A DNA stretch of 64,000 bases from WHSW01 sp963846565 (GTDB lineage Bacteria; Actinomycetota; Thermoleophilia; Solirubrobacterales; 70-9), in NCBI GenBank assembly GCA_963846565.1, contig CAWJWL010000005.1, forward strand, positions 868,001-932,000. The letters run 5' to 3'. Below, one piece after another: positions 8,996 through 16,656 of this stretch. The position numbers and the translations under genes were made by a program. The notes beneath the pieces are model-generated. The model was not told where the DNA came from and made no database searches. It saw only the letters and a program-made list of their open reading frames with translations. Positions within the stretch are counted from its first letter, which is position 1. Every line of letters begins with the position of its first letter.

Positions 8996-10494
8996 CCTCC
9001 GGCCACCTCGGCGTCCGTGGGCTCGCTCGGATTCACCGTGGAGACGGCGTTCTCGATCGACGTCTCACCCCGCTCCAGAATGAAGCCCGGATACAGGGCG
9101 ATCGCCACGATGATGCCGACGAGCGGCACCAGCACGAGGCTCTCGCGCACGGAGATCTCGCGCGATTCGACCCCGTCGGGAAGCCGGTTGTGCATCGTTC
9201 GCTGGTACATCCGCAGGGCGTAGAAGGCGGCGAGGGCGACGCCGATCGAGGCGACGACCGCGTAGACGACCTTCGACTCGAAGAGGCCGTTCAGGATGTA
9301 GAACTCGGCGATGAAGTTGGACGAGCCGGGGATTGCGAGCAGCGCCATCGTGACGACGAGGAAGAGCGCGGCGAGGAACGGAGCCCGTTTCGCCATCCCG
9401 CCCATCTCGCGCAGGTCCTCGGTCTTCGCGCGCTCGTAGACGATCGCGATGACGACGAAGACCGCGACCGTAACGAGGGCGTGGTTGACCATCTGCAGCA
9501 CCGCCCCCCCGGCGCCGTCGGCGCGGAGCGCGAGCAGGCCGATGGTGATGAAGCCGAGCTGGGCGACCGACGAGTAGCCGGCGATCAAGCGCAGGTTCGT
9601 CTGCGTGAAGGCCATCACCGAGCCATAGAGGATCGAGGCGACCCCGATGAGAAGGATCACCTCCTGGAACGTGATCGTCGCCTCGGGGAAGAGCGGGAAG
9701 GCGACCCGCAGGAAGCCGTAGGCCCCGACCTTCGAGAGCACTGCCGAGAGCAGAGCCAGCACCGGCAGGGGGGCGGCGCGATAGGCGTCCGGCATCCAGC
9801 CGTGAATCGGGAAGGCCGGCATCTTGACCAGGAAGGCGGCGGCGAAGAAGCAGAAGATCCACTCCTGGCTCCCGCTTGCGAGCAGGTTCTCGCGCAGGTA
9901 GGAGATCGAGAAGTTGAGCTCCCCCGTCTGCTCCGACACCAGAATTGCGGTCGCGATCGCTGCGACCAGCATCAGCAGCGAGCCGGCGAGGGTGAAGACG
10001 ATCATCTTCATCGTCGCCGCGATCCGATCGCCGCTGCCGAAGCTCCCGATGAGGAAGAAGAACGGGATCAGCATCAGGTCGAAGAAGAGGACGAAGAGCA
10101 GCAGGTCCTGCGCGCAGAACGCGCCGAGCGTCGCGAACTCGCCGAGCAGGAGCAGGAAGTAGTAGAAGCGCGAGCGCCCCGCGTCGTCGTGCGGGTAATC
10201 CTTGAGCGCCGAGAAGGCGATCGCCGCGACCCAGAGCACCGCCGTGATCAGGACGAGGAAGATGCTGATCCCGTCGACGCCGAGCGACCAGGAGGCGCCG
10301 AGGTCGGGGATCCAGGTCTCGTTCACGACCTGCTGGAGGCCCGTGGCGCCGGAGTCGAAGTCCGCGACGAGGCCGATCGCGACGATCAGCGCGACGACGC
10401 TGCCGATCAGCGCGATCCAGCGCGCGGCGAGGGCCGGCAGGAGGAGCAGGAGAACGCCGGCGACGAGCGGCGCCAGCAGGAGGACGTTCAGCAT
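8992..10494 (-). CDS. nuoM: NADH-quinone oxidoreductase subunit M
   Basis: 500 aa, about 14 transmembrane helices, second antiporter-like subunit of complex I. Signature segments are LGVDGISIFLVLITAVLWV, LFFDLMLIPFFFLIG (helix 5, with Asp rather than Glu in this stretch) and FLVKMPAFPIHGWMPDAYRAAPLPVLALLS (discontinuous helix with the proton-path Lys). It starts 10 nt after the nuoL stop and overlaps nuoN. Confidence 0.95.
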   Translation of the reverse strand: MLNVLLLAPLVAGVLLLLLPALAARWIALIGSVVALIVAIGLVADFDSGATGLQQVVNETWIPDLGASWSLGVDGISIFLVLITAVLWVAAIAFSALKDYPHDDAGRSRFYYFLLLLGEFATLGAFCAQDLLLFVLFFDLMLIPFFFLIGSFGSGDRIAATMKMIVFTLAGSLLMLVAAIATAILVSEQTGELNFSISYLRENLLASGSQEWIFCFFAAAFLVKMPAFPIHGWMPDAYRAAPLPVLALLSAVLSKVGAYGFLRVAFPLFPEATITFQEVILLIGVASILYGSVMAFTQTNLRLIAGYSSVAQLGFITIGLLALRADGAGGAVLQMVNHALVTVAVFVVIAIVYERAKTEDLREMGGMAKRAPFLAALFLVVTMALLAIPGSSNFIAEFYILNGLFESKVVYAVVASIGVALAAFYALRMYQRTMHNRLPDGVESREISVRESLVLVPLVGIIVAIALYPGFILERGETSIENAVSTVNPSEPTDAEVAGG

Positions 10495-10504
10495 CGCGAG
10501 CCCT

Positions 10505-12511
10505 TCACGACGAGACCACCAGGAAGTAGATCCCGAGCGCGGCGAAGCCGCCGATCACCAGTAGCGCGTATGCGCGCAGGAAGCCGGACTGGGCACCCCG
10601 CACGGTCGCCCCGGCGCCGCGGACGAGACCGACCGCGCCGCTGACGATGCCGTCGACGACGTAGCGCTCGAAGACCGAGTTCGCGAACCGGCCGATCGCG
10701 ACCACGGGCCTGTAGACGATCGCGTCGAGAAGCTCGTCGAAATACCACTTGCCCGCGAGGAAGTCGTGGACGCGCCGGTAGCGCTCCGCCAGGCGCTTGC
10801 TCGTCCCCGGCCGCAGCACGTAGAGGTAGTAGGCGACCGAGATCCCGGCGACGCTGATCAGCCCGCCGATCAGGAGCCCGAACCAGGAGGTGGCGGTGGA
10901 GGGCACGATGTGGAAGAGCGGCGACTCCTCGAAGGTGCCCTCGAACCAGTGCTCGAGCACCGCGGTGACCCCGGGGATCTGGAGCACGCCGCCGAACAGC
11001 GCGCCGACGCCGAGCAGCCCCATCGCCACTCGCATGGGCCAGTGACGCTCGGCGATGTTGTGCTCGGGCCCGGGGAAGCCGACCTCGGTGTCCTCCTCTT
11101 CGCCGGTCGCCGGATTGACGGGATCGGCGTGGACCAGGTGGCCCTGCTCGAGCTCCTTCGCCTCCTCGCACGGCGGCCCGGCGACGACGCGGAACCCGAT
11201 CCGGAAGGCGTAGATCGCGGTCATGAAGGCGCCGACGTAGCCGCCGATCTGGAAGATCGTGTACATCCCGCCGCGCTCGCCGGCGTAGGCGAGGATCTCG
11301 TCCTTGGAGAAGAAGCCGGACGTGAACGGGAACGCCGCCAGCGCCAGCGCGCCGATGATCAGCAGCACCGAGGTGAACGGCATCGCGCGCCGGAAGCCGC
11401 TCATCCGGTCGATGTTCTGGTTGTTCGCCATCGCGGCGATGATCGAGCCGGCCGCCATGAACAGCAGCGCCTTGAAGAAGGCGTGGGTCATCAGGTGGAA
11501 GAGGCCGCCCACGTAGGCGCCGATCGAGACGCCCATGATCATGTAGCCGATCTGGCTCATGGTCGAGTAGGCGATGATCCGCTTCAGGTCGGTGACCACG
11601 AGCGCGATCGTCGAGGCGATCAGGAGCGTCGCGAGGCCGACGAATGCCGCGATGTCGGCGGCCGTGGGGGCGAGCTCGAAGAGCGGCCACATGCGGGCGA
11701 TCAGATAGACGCCCGCGGTGACCATCGTCGCCGCGTGGATCAGCGCCGAGACGGGGGTCGGGCCCTCCATCGCGTCCGGGAGCCAGGTGTGGAGCGGGAC
11801 CTGCGCCGACTTGGCAAAGGCGCCGACGCACAGTAGGAGGCAGATCGCGACGACCACGCCCGAGTTGACGCTGAATGCCTCGTGGGCGGCGTCGAAGCTC
11901 GCCAGGTAGTCGAATGTGCCGAGCTCGCGGAAGATCAGCAGCGCGGCCAGCACCAGGCCGACGTCGCCGATCACGTTGATGACGAAGGCCTTCATCCCGG
12001 CCCTGGTCGCCGTGTTGCGGCGGTACCAGTACGAGATCAGCGCGTAGGAGGCGAAGCCGACGAACGCCCAGCCGACGATCAGGATGACGAAGTTGCCCGC
12101 GAGGACGAGCAGCAGCATCGAGAAGACGAAGAAGTTGAGGTAGCTGAAGAAGCGCCGGTAGCCGTTGTCGGTCTCCATGTAGGCGACCGAGTAGAGGTGG
12201 ATCAGGGTCGACACTCCGGTCACCACCAGGCACATGAAGACCGAGAGCGGGTCGACCAGGATCGAGAGCTGGATCTCGAGCCCGGCCGCGGAGGCGTAGT
12301 CGTAGAGGCTCGAGCCGATCTGGCGCGCCTCGGTTGGCTCGTCGAGGAGGGCGAAGAGGGCGCCGATCGCGCACAAGAAGGAGGCGCCGATGGCGGCGGT
12401 GCCGATCCAGCCCGCGACCTTCGCCGGCCAGATCCGGTGGCCGAACGCGATCACCATGCTGCCGGCCAGTGGCAGGGCGAGGACGAGCCAGGCGTAGTCG
12501 GTCGCTTCCAT
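10505..12511 (-). CDS. nuoL: NADH-quinone oxidoreductase subunit L
   Basis: 668 aa, the largest antiporter-like subunit, which carries the long lateral amphipathic helix near its C-terminus. SILVDPLSVFMCLVVTGVSTLIHLYSVAYM, VGWAFVGFASYALISYWYRR and FAKSAQVPLHTWLPDAMEGPTPVSALIHAATMV are hallmark segments. An acidic loop (EEAKELEQGH and GEEEDTEVG, near residue 460) is typical of actinobacterial NuoL. It lies 7 nt after nuoK in the same direction. Confidence 0.95.
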   Translation of the reverse strand: MEATDYAWLVLALPLAGSMVIAFGHRIWPAKVAGWIGTAAIGASFLCAIGALFALLDEPTEARQIGSSLYDYASAAGLEIQLSILVDPLSVFMCLVVTGVSTLIHLYSVAYMETDNGYRRFFSYLNFFVFSMLLLVLAGNFVILIVGWAFVGFASYALISYWYRRNTATRAGMKAFVINVIGDVGLVLAALLIFRELGTFDYLASFDAAHEAFSVNSGVVVAICLLLCVGAFAKSAQVPLHTWLPDAMEGPTPVSALIHAATMVTAGVYLIARMWPLFELAPTAADIAAFVGLATLLIASTIALVVTDLKRIIAYSTMSQIGYMIMGVSIGAYVGGLFHLMTHAFFKALLFMAAGSIIAAMANNQNIDRMSGFRRAMPFTSVLLIIGALALAAFPFTSGFFSKDEILAYAGERGGMYTIFQIGGYVGAFMTAIYAFRIGFRVVAGPPCEEAKELEQGHLVHADPVNPATGEEEDTEVGFPGPEHNIAERHWPMRVAMGLLGVGALFGGVLQIPGVTAVLEHWFEGTFEESPLFHIVPSTATSWFGLLIGGLISVAGISVAYYLYVLRPGTSKRLAERYRRVHDFLAGKWYFDELLDAIVYRPVVAIGRFANSVFERYVVDGIVSGAVGLVRGAGATVRGAQSGFLRAYALLVIGGFAALGIYFLVVSS

Positions 12512-12518
12512 TCTCCTT

Positions 12519-12818
12519 CTAGCCCCGCAGCGTTCGGATGTCGTCGACGTTGAGCGGGACGCGGCGGCGGAACATGGCGACGATCAGTCCGAGGCCGATG
12601 ACCACCTCACAGGCCGCGACGACCATGACCACGAGCGCGAACACCTGGCCGTCCTCGGTTCCGGTCGAGCGCGAGAACGCGACCAGGGCGAGGTTGCCGG
12701 CGTTCAGCATCAGCTCGAGGCAGAGCAGGATCACCAGCGGCGAGCGGCGCAAGAGCACGCCGGTGGCGCCGATGCTGAACAGCAGCGCGGAGAGGACCAG
12801 GTACCAAGAGACAGTCAC
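12519..12818 (-). CDS. nuoK: NADH-quinone oxidoreductase subunit K
   Basis: 99 aa, three transmembrane helices. The two buried glutamates used in the proton path are visible in ILLCLELMLNAGNLALV and VVMVVAACEVVIGLGL. The length is normal for the family. Its ATG overlaps the nuoJ stop. Confidence 0.95.
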   Translation of the reverse strand: MTVSWYLVLSALLFSIGATGVLLRRSPLVILLCLELMLNAGNLALVAFSRSTGTEDGQVFALVVMVVAACEVVIGLGLIVAMFRRRVPLNVDDIRTLRG

Positions 12819-12864
12819 GGCGCGGCCACCTCCTCGGCTTCGCCTGCGGGGGTGCCGCGGTCAG
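12815..12864 (-). repeat. partial palindromic element forming the 3' end of nuoJ
   Basis: Read on the minus strand it starts CTGACC, has CCCCCG 6 nt later, then AGGCGAAGCCGAGGAGG. These three blocks sit at the same spacing as in the copy inside nuoC (17-nt core identical, about 33 of 42 nt overall). The element's second half (CGGAACGTTCGG to GGGTCAG) is missing. It supplies the C-terminal codons of nuoJ. Confidence 0.6.
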
Positions 12865-13384
12865 CTGAGGGTTCATCCTCACGCCGTTTTCTGCCGGCGA
12901 GCACGATTGCGCCGACGGCGGCGATCAGGAGCAGCATCGAGGCGGCTTCGAAGACGACGAGGAAGCGCTCGAGCATCAGCTCGCCGATCGCGGCCGGCGA
13001 GCCGAAGGGTTCGGGCAGCGTCGGGCCCGAGGACTCGATCGCCTTCAGACCGGTGCCGATCACCGCGATCGAGATCTCGATGAAGAGCGCCGCGGCGAAC
13101 AGTGGAGCGAGGAAGCGCTGGCCCGGGATCGGCTCCCAGATGGGCTCCTCGACCGCCCCGACGTAGGCGGCGACGAAGAGGTAGAGGACCATCACCGCGC
13201 CGGCGTAGACGACGATCTGCGCGGCGGCGATGAACTCCGCGTAGAGCAGCAGGAAGAGCCCCGCGAGCGAGATCAGGTGGACGATCAGCGCGAGCACGCT
13301 GTAGAACGGATTGCGCATCGCGATGACCGCGATGGCACCGCCCAGCGCGCCGATCGCACCGGCGAAGAAAGCGACCTCTTCCAT
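12815..13384 (-). CDS. nuoJ: NADH-quinone oxidoreductase subunit J
   Basis: About 189 aa with five transmembrane helices: FFAGAIGALGGAIAVIAMRNPFYSVLALIVHL, then LFLLLYAEFIAAAQIVVYAGAVMVLYLFVAAYVG, which has the family's pi-bulge helix. The ATG at 13384 was preferred; a GTG three codons upstream is also open. The last 17 residues (S-A-D-R-G-T-P-A-G-E-A-E-E-V-A-A-P) are encoded by a partial copy of the palindromic element described separately. It is the first gene of the detached nuoJ-N block and must have its own promoter in the 65 bp before the divergent M28 peptidase gene. No clear -35/-10 pair was found there. Confidence 0.93.
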   Translation of the reverse strand: MEEVAFFAGAIGALGGAIAVIAMRNPFYSVLALIVHLISLAGLFLLLYAEFIAAAQIVVYAGAVMVLYLFVAAYVGAVEEPIWEPIPGQRFLAPLFAAALFIEISIAVIGTGLKAIESSGPTLPEPFGSPAAIGELMLERFLVVFEAASMLLLIAAVGAIVLAGRKRREDEPSADRGTPAGEAEEVAAP

Positions 13385-13449
13385 CGCCCTCACTCTATTG
13401 AGAGGGTGGCTGCGGCCGCAGGGCGCTGGGGGGTAGCTTCCCCGCCTCG

Positions 13450-14676
13450 ATGAGCGTCACGAACGCCGCCCTCACGGAGGCTGCCGCCCGAACCTCGGAG
13501 ACGATCCTGCGCGAGGTCGTCGAGCGCCTGGCGCCGATCGAGAAGGCGGCCGGCTCGGAAGGCGAGCGGGAGGCTGCGGAATGGATCGCCGAGCGCCTCG
13601 CCGCCGCGGGCGCGACCGGCGCCGTCGAGAAGGAGACCTACCTTCACGGCTACACCTCGACGATCGGGAAGCTGAGCGCGCTCGGCGCTCTCGCGGGCCT
13701 CGCGGGGCTGACGAGGCGTGGGCGCAAGCTCGGCGTCGCCGGGGGACTCGCGGCTGCCGGGCTGATCGCCGACGACGTCTCCAACGGCATCCGCCCGGCA
13801 CGCCGCGCGATCGAGGGCGAGCGCACGACCTGGAACGCGGTCGCCGAGGTTGGCGATCCGGACGCCGAGCGTACGATCGTCGTCCTCGCCCACCACGACG
13901 CGGCCAACACCGGGAAGTTCTTCGAATCCGAAGCGCAGGCGTGGTTCGGCAACCGCTTCCCCGGCATCGTCGAGCGCATCGACACCTCCTTGCCGATCTG
14001 GTGGCTGGTCGCGGGCGCGCCGGCGCTCGCGGCTTTCGGTGCCGCGACCGGGCGCCGCGGCCTGGCCGCCGCGGGCGCCGGACTGTCGGCATTCGGGTCC
14101 GCAGCGATGGCCGACATCGGCTCGAGCGAGGTCGTCCCGGGTGCGAACGACAACCTCAGCGCCGTCGCGGTGATCGTCGCGCTTGCCGAGGCGCTGCGCG
14201 AGCGGCCGGTGAAGGGACTGCGGGTCGTGCTCGCCTCACTCGGCGCCGAGGAGGTGCTCCAGGGCGGGATCCACGGCTTCTGCAAGCGGCACCTGGCGGG
14301 GCTCGACCGCGAGAAGACCTGGGTGATCGTCCCCGACACGGTCGGCTCGCCGGGCCTGATCCTGATCGAGGGCGAGGGCCCGATCGTGATGGAGGACTAC
14401 TTCGACCGCACCTTCCGCGACCTCGTCGCGCGCGTCGCCGAGCGCGAGAACCTGCCCCTGCGCCGCGGGATGCGCTCCCGCTTCTCCACCGACGCGGTGA
14501 TCCCGTCGCGGATGGGGATCCCGACCGTCTGCCTCGCCTCGCTCAACCGCTACAAGGGGCTCTCCAACTATCACCTGCCGAGCGACACGCCGGAGAACCT
14601 CCGGTATCCGACCGTCGCCCTGGCCACCGACGTGATCGAAGCCGTGATCCGGGAGCTCGAGCCGGTGTCGAAGTAG
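13450..14676 (+). CDS. M28 family zinc aminopeptidase-like protein
   Basis: 408 aa. The metal ligands of an M28 di-zinc peptidase are all present: LAHHDAA (H148, D150), PGANDNLS (D234), the catalytic Glu pair in SLGAEEV (E267/E268) and SNYHLPSDT (H375). Between the first two motifs lie two hydrophobic segments (around residues 75-110 and 180-220), so the protein is probably membrane-associated, unlike secreted M28 enzymes. No Sec signal peptide is visible. It is transcribed away from nuoJ and lies in the block that splits the nuo genes. Confidence 0.85.
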   Translation: MSVTNAALTEAAARTSETILREVVERLAPIEKAAGSEGEREAAEWIAERLAAAGATGAVEKETYLHGYTSTIGKLSALGALAGLAGLTRRGRKLGVAGGLAAAGLIADDVSNGIRPARRAIEGERTTWNAVAEVGDPDAERTIVVLAHHDAANTGKFFESEAQAWFGNRFPGIVERIDTSLPIWWLVAGAPALAAFGAATGRRGLAAAGAGLSAFGSAAMADIGSSEVVPGANDNLSAVAVIVALAEALRERPVKGLRVVLASLGAEEVLQGGIHGFCKRHLAGLDREKTWVIVPDTVGSPGLILIEGEGPIVMEDYFDRTFRDLVARVAERENLPLRRGMRSRFSTDAVIPSRMGIPTVCLASLNRYKGLSNYHLPSDTPENLRYPTVALATDVIEAVIRELEPVSK

Positions 14677-14698
14677 CGCCGGCGACCCCGCGGGCGAG

Positions 14699-14992
14699 AT
14701 GGAGACGATGTTCACGTCGCTCGCCGGCGGGTCCTACACCGGCTACGCGGGAGTGGAGCGCTGGTTCGCCGACGTCGTGGAAAGCTGGACCGACCTCGAC
14801 TTGGAGCTGCAGGACTTCATCGAGGTCGATGCCGAGCGCACGATCGTGCTCGTGCGCTTCAAGGGACGCGGTCGCGAGAGCGGGGTCGAGATCGACCAGG
14901 AGTTCGCCGCCACCTGGACGTTCAGGGCAGGCAAGGCGGTGCGGGTCGAAACGCACCCGTCGCTCGAGGAGGCGCGCGCGGCACTCGGATGA
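14699..14992 (+). CDS. SnoaL-like (NTF2 fold) protein, N-terminally short, possibly a remnant
   Basis: 97 aa from the ATG at 14699, beginning 22 nt after the peptidase stop. GSYTGYAGVERWFADVVESW, ERTIVLVRFKGRGRESGVEIDQEFAATWTFRAGKAVRVETHPSLEEARAAL is the second two thirds of a SnoaL/NTF2-like domain. The usual opening (VE.VRR.YEAFN.GD...LL.PD.EW) is absent, and the upstream in-frame codons overlap the peptidase gene without similarity. It is either a truncated gene that still makes a protein or a decaying fragment. A second damaged SnoaL gene lies about 800 bp away. Confidence 0.55.
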   Translation: METMFTSLAGGSYTGYAGVERWFADVVESWTDLDLELQDFIEVDAERTIVLVRFKGRGRESGVEIDQEFAATWTFRAGKAVRVETHPSLEEARAALG

Positions 14993-14996
14993 CGCC

Positions 14997-15039
14997 GAGC
15001 GGCACGCTTCGTCCCACCACGGGACGTTTCGTGCCGCTC
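14997..15039 (+). terminator. long hairpin, likely terminator
   Basis: A 43-nt near-perfect palindrome: GAGCGGCACG, ctt, CGTCCC, loop ACCAC, GGGACG, ttt, CGTGCCGCTC (10 bp + 3-nt internal loop + 6 bp). It begins 5 nt after the SnoaL-like stop. There is no T-run. Confidence 0.55.
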
Positions 15040-15092
15040 GTCGCGGGAATGCGAATGGGGAACCCGAGTTGAGACGAAAGCGAGGCTGGACG

Positions 15093-15419
15093 ATGCCCAG
15101 CAATCCCTTCTCCCGCAAGCGAACACCACTGGACGAGGCACGCAAGCGACTCGACGCAGCCCGCAATGAGACCGCCGACGCGGTCCGCAACGTTCGCGAC
15201 GCGGCCGACGAGGTCGTGAAGACGCTCGAGACGCGGGCCCCGGCTAACAGCAGGCTCCCGATCATCGGGACGGCCGCTGCCGGCGCCCTTGGAATCGGCC
15301 TCTATGTGGCGAAGCGCGTGAGCGGCTCGAGCGAGCCCGAGCTCCCTGACACGCCGCCGCCGTCGGCTACGGCGCCGACGAAATCGAACGTCACGGCCGG
15401 CGCCGGACCGGTTGCGTAA
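15093..15419 (+). CDS. small membrane-anchored protein of unknown function
   Basis: 108 aa; GCGAGG 7 nt upstream of the ATG supports the start. Residues 10-50 are a charged helix with heptad character (LDEARKRLDAARNETADAVRNVRD, DEVVKTLETR). A hydrophobic segment at about 57-75 (PIIGTAAAGALGIGLYVAKRV) and a Pro/Thr-rich tail follow. The arrangement resembles small YtxH- or DUF3618-like proteins, but no family was firmly recognised. Confidence 0.55.
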   Translation: MPSNPFSRKRTPLDEARKRLDAARNETADAVRNVRDAADEVVKTLETRAPANSRLPIIGTAAAGALGIGLYVAKRVSGSSEPELPDTPPPSATAPTKSNVTAGAGPVA

Positions 15420-15495
15420 CGGGCAGGGTCGCTCATAGGCGCTACCTTCGACCGATGGGTGGCCCGTCCGGGCGCCCGGACGACGGGGAGGCCCT

Positions 15496-15792
15496 ATGAA
15501 TCAGTACGCGATCCTGCGCCGCAGCGGCTGGCGTTCCGGCGGCGATCTCGAGGAGGCGGCCGGGCGCTCGACGCAGGTCGGCGACGAGCAAATGTCCGAC
15601 GACATCCGCTGGATCCGCAGCTACGTCCTCGCGGAGGACGGCGGCTCGGTGGGCACGGTCTGCATCTACGAGGCGACGAGCCCGGAGAAGATCCGGGAGC
15701 ACGCGAACCTGGCGGACCTGCCGGTCGACGAGATCATCCCGATCGCCGACACGGTCATTGTCCGGCCGGATCCCGAGGCGGTCAACGCCTGA
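15496..15792 (+). CDS. DUF4242 domain protein
   Basis: 98 aa with GGGGAGG 6 nt before the ATG. The sequence contains DIRWIRSYVLAEDG, TVCIYEATSPEKIREHANLADLPVDEI and an IVRP terminal strand. This matches the DUF4242 ferredoxin-like fold (SCO4226-type, reported to bind nickel). Function in the cell is unknown. The 3' end overlaps the opposite-strand SnoaL pseudogene. Confidence 0.8.
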   Translation: MNQYAILRRSGWRSGGDLEEAAGRSTQVGDEQMSDDIRWIRSYVLAEDGGSVGTVCIYEATSPEKIREHANLADLPVDEIIPIADTVIVRPDPEAVNA

Positions 15793-16012
15793 GCGGAACC
15801 GGTACTCGGAGCAGCTCCGCATGTAGACGGCCCTGCCGTCGAGGAAGCGCCAGAGGAACCCGAGCGTCGCGGACGCCCACCAGGCCGACGTACGCCTTGC
15901 CCTCTAGTTGCGCGCGCAGCGGATAGAACTCGGCATCCTCGCTGAGCTCGGCCGCCATGCCGTCGACGTCGCGGTCGTTGAACGCGGCCATGAGCCGGCG
16001 GACGGTTTCCAC
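15782..16012 (-). pseudogene. SnoaL-like gene with internal deletion and frameshift
   Basis: From a GTG at 16012 the frame reads METVRRLMAAFNDRDVDGMA then ELSEDAEFYPLRAQLEGKAYVG, the normal first third of a SnoaL-like domain. It then loses similarity. About 35 nt later, in a different frame, LWRFLDGRAVYMR appears, which is the typical last strand of the same family. Roughly 50 codons of the middle are missing, so a deletion of about 150 bp plus a frame change is inferred. No functional NTF2 fold can form. Confidence 0.65.
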
Positions 16013-16045
16013 GTTGTCGGCGGATACGTCAAGTGAGACTCTCCC

Positions 16046-16591
16046 TCACTCGCCCTCGCGGCGCAACGGCGTCCGCTCGAGCGGCTCGGCGAGCAGCATC
16101 TCCTTGGTGAAGATCAGGTCCCCGCGGTTGTAGTCGGCCATCTCGTACTCGTGGCCCATCGTGATCGCGTCGAACGGACAGGCGACCTCGCAGTAGCCGC
16201 AGAAGATGCAGCGGGCGAGGTTGATCTCGTATACGGCCGCGTAGCGCTCCCCGGCCGAGACGCGGTCGGCCGGATCGTTCTCGGCGGCGACGACGCGGAT
16301 GCAATCGGCGGGGCAGGCCGCGGCGCAGAGGGAGCAGCCGACGCACTTCTCGAGGTGCGTGTCCTCGAAGCGGTGGAGCTTGTGGCGACCACGAAAGCGC
16401 GGATAGACCGGCGTCTTCTCCTCCGGGTACTGGACCGTCACCGGCCCCTCGATCACCCGCGCCATCGTCGTCTTGAGGCCGCGAAGGGTCTCGCCGAAGG
16501 CCCGATAGGCGCCGCCGATCCCTCCCGGCTCGGGGCCACGCTGGACGTCGACGACGTCCTGCGAATCGAGATAGGGAAACTCTTCAGCCAT
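16046..16591 (-). CDS. nuoI: NADH-quinone oxidoreductase subunit I
   Basis: 181 aa ferredoxin-like subunit of complex I that carries clusters N6a and N6b. Two 4Fe-4S motifs are complete: CVGCSLCAAACP (C83, C86, C89, C93) and CIFCGYCEVACP (C128, C131, C134, C138). It follows nuoH in the nuoA-I unit. Downstream, the usual neighbour nuoJ is displaced by a 2.6-kb block of other genes. Confidence 0.95.
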   Translation of the reverse strand: MAEEFPYLDSQDVVDVQRGPEPGGIGGAYRAFGETLRGLKTTMARVIEGPVTVQYPEEKTPVYPRFRGRHKLHRFEDTHLEKCVGCSLCAAACPADCIRVVAAENDPADRVSAGERYAAVYEINLARCIFCGYCEVACPFDAITMGHEYEMADYNRGDLIFTKEMLLAEPLERTPLRREGE

Positions 16592-16601
16592 CTAGTCCCT
16601 G

Positions 16602-16655
16602 CTGACCCGACGAAAGCGGACGCGAAGCGCAGCATTTTGTCGGAACGTTGTTGAT
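16602..16655 (+). repeat. truncated palindromic element between nuoI and nuoH
   Basis: It begins CTGACCCGAC and has the GCGAAGC core (as ACGCGAAGCGCAG) and then TCGGAACGTTG, in the same order as the complete copies in nuoC and after holB. The right half is missing. It can fold: CCGACGAAA pairs with TTTTGTCGG (one G.T pair). It fills most of the 65-bp gap between nuoH and nuoI, genes that usually lie closer together. Confidence 0.5.
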
Positions 16656-16656
16656 T

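Noticed and set aside
7472..9223. A 583-codon plus-strand frame opposite nuoN
   Set aside because: Antisense shadow of a clear NuoN gene; composition is highly charged and has no family resemblance.
13410..13421. 12-bp palindrome CTGCGGCCGCAG between nuoJ and the peptidase gene
   Set aside because: Short GC palindromes are expected often at this base composition, and there is no second copy or promoter context to support an operator.
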